64,000 bases of DNA from positions 5,201,501-5,265,500 of the forward strand of contig NZ_LT222319.1 of NCBI RefSeq assembly GCF_900074915.1, read 5' to 3'. Shown here one piece after another: positions 60,430 through 64,000 of the stretch (position 1 is the stretch's first letter; every line of letters starts with the position of its first letter). The position numbers and the translations under genes are program-made. The notes under the pieces are model-generated. The model was not told the DNA's origin, made no database searches, and worked only from the letters and a program-made list of their open reading frames with translations. Source of the stretch: Pseudomonas cerasi (GTDB taxonomy: Bacteria > Pseudomonadota > Gammaproteobacteria > Pseudomonadales > Pseudomonadaceae).

Positions 60430-63387
60430 TCAGCTCAACCCCATCTGCGTCCAGATCCGCATCACCTCACGCCGCTGGGCGTGAAACTGATCGCCGCTGA
60501 CCACGCCCGCCTGCTTCTGCAAGGCTTGGCGATGTGCCGCCGAGCGATACGCCTTATAGGCTTCGCGCAACAGGCCGGCATCCGTATCCGGTAGCAGTCC
60601 GGCTTCTTCAAGCCCTTCGAGAATCCGGATGTTGTCGGTGTATTGCAGCAGCGCGGGATGCTCTCTGGACCACGCCAAGGCGGCGTATTGCACCATAAAT
60701 TCGATATCGACGATACCTCCGGCGTCCTGCTTGAGGTCGAATGGCACCGCCGCCTCGAAGGCATTGGCCGCCCTGCCGGCCGCTGTCACGCGGGTACCGA
60801 GGTTGTCACGCATCTTGGCGCGCATTTCGCTGACTTCGGCGCGCAGCTTGTCCAGATCGCGTTCGCGCCCCAGCACATCGGCACGGACTTTCTCGAATTG
60901 CTCGCCCACATCCCGGCTGCCGGCCATGACCCGCGCACGAACCAGCGCCTGATGCTCCCAGGTCCAGGCTTCATTGGCCTGATAACGGGCGAAAGCCCCC
61001 ACAGAGCTGACCAGCAGGCCGGATGCCCCCGAAGGCCGCAGGCGCATGTCGACGTCATACAGCTGACCGGAGTTGGTTTGCGTGGTCAGCAAATGGATCA
61101 CACGCTGCCCCAGCCGGGTGAAGAACTGCGCGGTGTCGATCGGCTTGGCACCGTCGGTCTCGGCCTCCAGATCGCCATCATGAATGAACACCAGATCCAG
61201 ATCGGAGCCATGCCCCAGCTCGATGCCGCCGACCTTGCCGTAGCCGACAATCACGAAACCCGGATCGCACAACGTGCCGTCCGGACGTAAAGGCGTACCG
61301 TGTCGGGCCACGCTGTAGCGCCAGGCCAGCGCGAGCACCTGATCGAGAATCGCCTCGGCCAGCCAGGTCAGGTAATCACTGACTTTCATCAACGGCAGGC
61401 TGCCGGATATCTCGGACGCCGCAACGCGCAGACTGTGCGCCAGCTTGAAATGCCGCAAGGCTTCCATCTGCTGCTCAAGGTCGTCCTCGGGGATACGAAT
61501 CAGCCGCTCGCGCAGCTCGGCCGCCAGTTCCGGGGCCAGCGGCGGATTGAACAGGCGTCCCTCATTGAGCAACTCATCGAGCAACAACGGGAAACGCGCG
61601 ATCTGCTCGGCAATCCACGGGCTCGCGGCGCACAGGGTCAGCAGCTGTCGCAGCGCGTCGGGGTTTTCCGTGAGCAGCACCAGGTACGCCGAGCGCCGGG
61701 CGACCGCTTCTACCAGGGGCAGCACGCGTTCGAGTACCAGGTCGGGCTTCTCATGTTCCACCGCCTGAGCCAGCAGACGGGGGATGAACGCGTCCAGCCG
61801 CTCACGGCTCAGACGCTGCATCGAACGCAGGTTGGGGCTGCTGCGCAGGCTGGCCAGATTTTTCAGCGCCTTCTCGGCGTCAACAAAGCCGGCCTGCAAC
61901 AGTTGGCGACCTGCGGCCTCTTCGTCCTGGGACTCTTCCCAAAACGGCAGCCATTCGCCTCCCACCACCACTTCACCATCTTCTTCCTGCTCATCATCCG
62001 GGTCGGCGTCGGGGTCCGCAATGACCTGGCGGAAGTGCCAGGCCACACGGCCACGCCAGTGCATCAGCCGTTCGTGAAAGGCAGCCCAGTCAGCGAAGCC
62101 CATGATCAGCGCAACGCGCGCCTGATCCTGTTCGTTGTCCGGGAGCATCTGCGTCTGACGGTCGGCAATCGCCTGAATGGCGTGCTCGGTATAACGCAGA
62201 AACTCGTAGCCCTCGCGCAGCTCTTCGGTCACCGCCGAGGGCAGATAGCCCTGCCCCTCAAGGGTTTTCAGCACCTTGAACAACGGCCGCTGCTGCAGAC
62301 TCAGGTCGCGGCCGCCGTGAATCAGTTGAAAGGCCTGGGCGATGAACTCCACCTCACGAATGCCGCCGGCGCCCAGCTTGATGTTTTCCGCCATGCCCTT
62401 GCGCTTCACTTCCTGCTGAATGAGCTGCTTCATGGTGCGCAGCGCTTCGATGGCCGAGAAATCCAGATAGCGGCGGTACACGAACGGACGCAGCATCGCC
62501 AGCAATTCGGCACCGGCAGCCTGATCGCCCCCGACCACGCGCGCCTTGATCATCGCGTAACGTTCCCAATCCCGGCCCTGGTCCTGGTAATACTGTTCCA
62601 GCGCATTGAAGCTGAGCACCAGGGCGCCGGACGAACCGTAGGGGCGCAGACGCATGTCGACCCGGAATACGAAACCGTCGACGGTCACCGGGTCGAGCGC
62701 CTTGATCAGCCGCTGGCCCAGACGAATGAAGAACTCCTGATTGTCCAGCGCACGCTTGGTGCCGACGGTCTCGCCGCCCTCCGGGTAGCCGAAGATCAGG
62801 TCAATGTCCGAGGACAGGTTCAGCTCGACCGCACCGAGCTTGCCCATGCCCAGAATGACCATGTGCTGCGGCTGCCCGGAATGACGACCGGTTGGGGTGC
62901 CGAACTGCTGGCAGTGCCGGGGGTACAACCACTGGTAAGCCAGATCGATCGACGCATCGGCCATGTCCGACAGGTCACGGCAGGTTTCGATCAGGTTTGC
63001 CTGACGGGTCAGGTCGCGCCAGATAATCCGTACTTGCTGGCGTGCGCGCTGTCGACGTAGATTACGCCCCAATTCATCATCGCTGGCAGCGCTCGACAGC
63101 GCGTCGGCAATCTGCCCGCGCAATTGGCCGGCAGAGAAGCTACGCTCCAGCTCGCCCGAATCGGCCAGCTGCAGGAGCATCTGCGGATCACGGCAGACTT
63201 GTTCGGTTACAAAATCACTGGCAGCGCAGACCCGGTCGAATGCTGCCTGCCGCGCCTCGGGCCAGGCCTTGAATGAGGCCTGCGCGTCCTCGGACAGGAC
63301 AGTGAGCGCGGCCTGAAACATCTGGCGAGCGCGAGTAATCGATGGCAGCAGAATGGCCGGAAATTCGGCCAGTAAAGGCAGGCTCAT
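60430..63387 (-). CDS. glnE: Glutamine synthetase adenylyltransferase / adenylyl-removing enzyme
   Basis: A 985-residue bifunctional enzyme that turns glutamine synthetase off by adenylylation and on by phosphorolysis, under PII control. Two nucleotidyltransferase domains are present: G-K-L-G-A-V-E-L then S-D-I-D-L-I-F (about 178-195), and G-K-V-G-G-I-E-L then S-D-L-D-L-V-F (about 722-740), separated by a helical linker with the regulatory region. The ATG follows AAGGA. It is divergent from aceE. Confidence 0.96.
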   Translation of the reverse strand: MSLPLLAEFPAILLPSITRARQMFQAALTVLSEDAQASFKAWPEARQAAFDRVCAASDFVTEQVCRDPQMLLQLADSGELERSFSAGQLRGQIADALSSAASDDELGRNLRRQRARQQVRIIWRDLTRQANLIETCRDLSDMADASIDLAYQWLYPRHCQQFGTPTGRHSGQPQHMVILGMGKLGAVELNLSSDIDLIFGYPEGGETVGTKRALDNQEFFIRLGQRLIKALDPVTVDGFVFRVDMRLRPYGSSGALVLSFNALEQYYQDQGRDWERYAMIKARVVGGDQAAGAELLAMLRPFVYRRYLDFSAIEALRTMKQLIQQEVKRKGMAENIKLGAGGIREVEFIAQAFQLIHGGRDLSLQQRPLFKVLKTLEGQGYLPSAVTEELREGYEFLRYTEHAIQAIADRQTQMLPDNEQDQARVALIMGFADWAAFHERLMHWRGRVAWHFRQVIADPDADPDDEQEEDGEVVVGGEWLPFWEESQDEEAAGRQLLQAGFVDAEKALKNLASLRSSPNLRSMQRLSRERLDAFIPRLLAQAVEHEKPDLVLERVLPLVEAVARRSAYLVLLTENPDALRQLLTLCAASPWIAEQIARFPLLLDELLNEGRLFNPPLAPELAAELRERLIRIPEDDLEQQMEALRHFKLAHSLRVAASEISGSLPLMKVSDYLTWLAEAILDQVLALAWRYSVARHGTPLRPDGTLCDPGFVIVGYGKVGGIELGHGSDLDLVFIHDGDLEAETDGAKPIDTAQFFTRLGQRVIHLLTTQTNSGQLYDVDMRLRPSGASGLLVSSVGAFARYQANEAWTWEHQALVRARVMAGSRDVGEQFEKVRADVLGRERDLDKLRAEVSEMRAKMRDNLGTRVTAAGRAANAFEAAVPFDLKQDAGGIVDIEFMVQYAALAWSREHPALLQYTDNIRILEGLEEAGLLPDTDAGLLREAYKAYRSAAHRQALQKQAGVVSGDQFHAQRREVMRIWTQMGLS

Positions 63388-63594
63388 GGTCTATCCTTGA
63401 TCGGCGTGCAGACGCCCGTCCGTCGTTATGGCGAGACGCGTCTGCCAGCACCGCTTGTCGAACAAAGGTTATAAATTGCTGGAAAAATCAAATTAGAAGC
63501 ATAAAAATCCGCTTTTTCCCTGCAAGATATTCAATAGCGATCAACAGTAACGTTTTAAGCTACACGACAACAGGAGCGATTAAGACGCTTCTCT

Positions 63595-63609
63595 GTAGTT
63601 TTACTACTG
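63595..63609. promoter_or_regulatory. Operator-like palindrome 1 upstream of aceE
   Basis: TGTAGT-TTT-ACTACT, one mismatch from a perfect palindrome. Together with palindrome 2 it forms a 14-bp inverted repeat (63595-63608 against 63648-63661). It is a likely dimeric-repressor site, perhaps of the GntR/PdhR type, which is inference. Confidence 0.65.
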
Positions 63610-63646
63610 GGTCCGATACTCGGAGGGCTGAAATCGTCGTCGATTT

Positions 63647-63661
63647 GTAGTAAAACTACAC
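63647..63661. promoter_or_regulatory. Operator-like palindrome 2 upstream of aceE
   Basis: TGTAGT-AAA-ACTACA, a perfect palindrome with 3-nt centre, 110 bp before the aceE ATG. Its centre is 52 bp from that of palindrome 1, about five helical turns, so both sites would face the same side. Confidence 0.7.
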
Positions 63662-63771
63662 GCCGCCGGATCCCACCCTCCGGTAATCCAAGAATTTATG
63701 TCGTCTGCCCACAAGGCCAGTCGCAAACTCAGGCAACCGATTCTGGAAGCCTTTCCGCCCTGGAGCAAGCC

Positions 63772-64000
63772 ATGCAAGACCTCGATCCCGTCGAAACCCA
63801 GGAATGGCTGGACGCCCTGGAATCGGTTCTCGACAAAGAAGGCGAAGACCGCGCTCACTACCTGATGACCCGTTTGGGCGAGCTGGCCACCCGTAGTGGT
63901 TCGCAGCTGCCGTACGCCATCACCACGCCATATCGCAACACCATTCCTGTCACCCACGAAGCACGCATGCCTGGCGACCTGTTCATGGAACGCCGCATTC
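63772..64000 (+). CDS. aceE: Pyruvate dehydrogenase E1 component, N-terminal part
   Basis: The gene runs off the window; 76 residues are visible. They begin M-Q-D-L-D-P-V-E-T-Q-E-W and continue with Y-L-M-T-R-L and N-T-I-P, as in homodimeric AceE. The enzyme is the thiamin-diphosphate-dependent first component of the pyruvate dehydrogenase complex. GGAG lies 7 nt before the ATG. Position next to glnE agrees with PA5015. Confidence 0.93.
   Translation, partial: MQDLDPVETQEWLDALESVLDKEGEDRAHYLMTRLGELATRSGSQLPYAITTPYRNTIPVTHEARMPGDLFMERRI

Larger units (their letters stand above)
63388..63771. other. glnE-aceE divergent control region
   Basis: This 384-bp stretch has an AT-rich segment (about 63465-63560) and the two palindromes listed separately. 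I see no ORF of note and no terminator. Both promoters must lie here, but the hexamers cannot be fixed with confidence. Confidence 0.7.

Overview
The window is chromosomal DNA from a fluorescent pseudomonad, most likely of the Pseudomonas syringae group. This rests on high GC, the protein sequences, and a gene order that follows the P. aeruginosa PAO1 stretch from about PA4950 (queG) to PA5015 (aceE), with several lineage-specific losses and one large insertion. The PAO1 comparison is from memory, not from a search. No rRNA, tRNA, prophage, insertion sequence or CRISPR array was seen.

Region 1 (1-13.4 kb): the 3' end of queG, a frameshifted TRIC-type channel gene, orn, rsgA, the flagellar stator pair motA-motB, an HDOD protein, a rhodanese reading in frame into phosphatidylserine decarboxylase, a FimW-like c-di-GMP protein, serB and an AhpA/YtjB-like membrane protein. 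Region 2 (13.8-24.1 kb): a PqiC-type lipoprotein, then parE, a phytase-esterase-like protein, a retropepsin-like protease and parC as a tightly packed unit. These are followed by yqiA, cpdA, a DUF1249 gene, an ADP-ribose pyrophosphatase and a DUF3298 lipoprotein. Region 3 (24.1-34.4 kb): cytX and thiC with a TPP riboswitch, tolC, waaA, an SMR efflux gene, and an FAD oxidoreductase / aldo-keto reductase / Nudix-like trio.

Region 4 (34.4-60.3 kb) is a lipopolysaccharide core and transport locus. It holds hldE and msbA; a seven-gene minus-strand operon (carbamoyltransferase, wapH, mig-14, dnpA, ssg, a GT2 enzyme, waaL) ending in a strong terminator; and a second seven-gene operon whose genes overlap or nearly abut (waaF, waaC, waaG, waaP, wapP, wapQ, a double-kinase gene). 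Together they supply ADP-heptose, build and phosphorylate the inner core, extend and decorate the outer core, flip lipid A-core and ligate O antigen. Between the two operons sits a 2,042-residue dermonecrotic-toxin-like gene on the opposite strand. It carries two tandem copies of a putative EreA/ChaN-like domain, one with intact and one with degraded active-site motifs, and is the most unusual item here.

Region 5 (60.4-64 kb): glnE and the start of aceE, separated by a control region with two palindromic operator-like sites whose centres are 52 bp apart. A family of stacked-hairpin intergenic repeats occurs at five places, four of them between converging genes.
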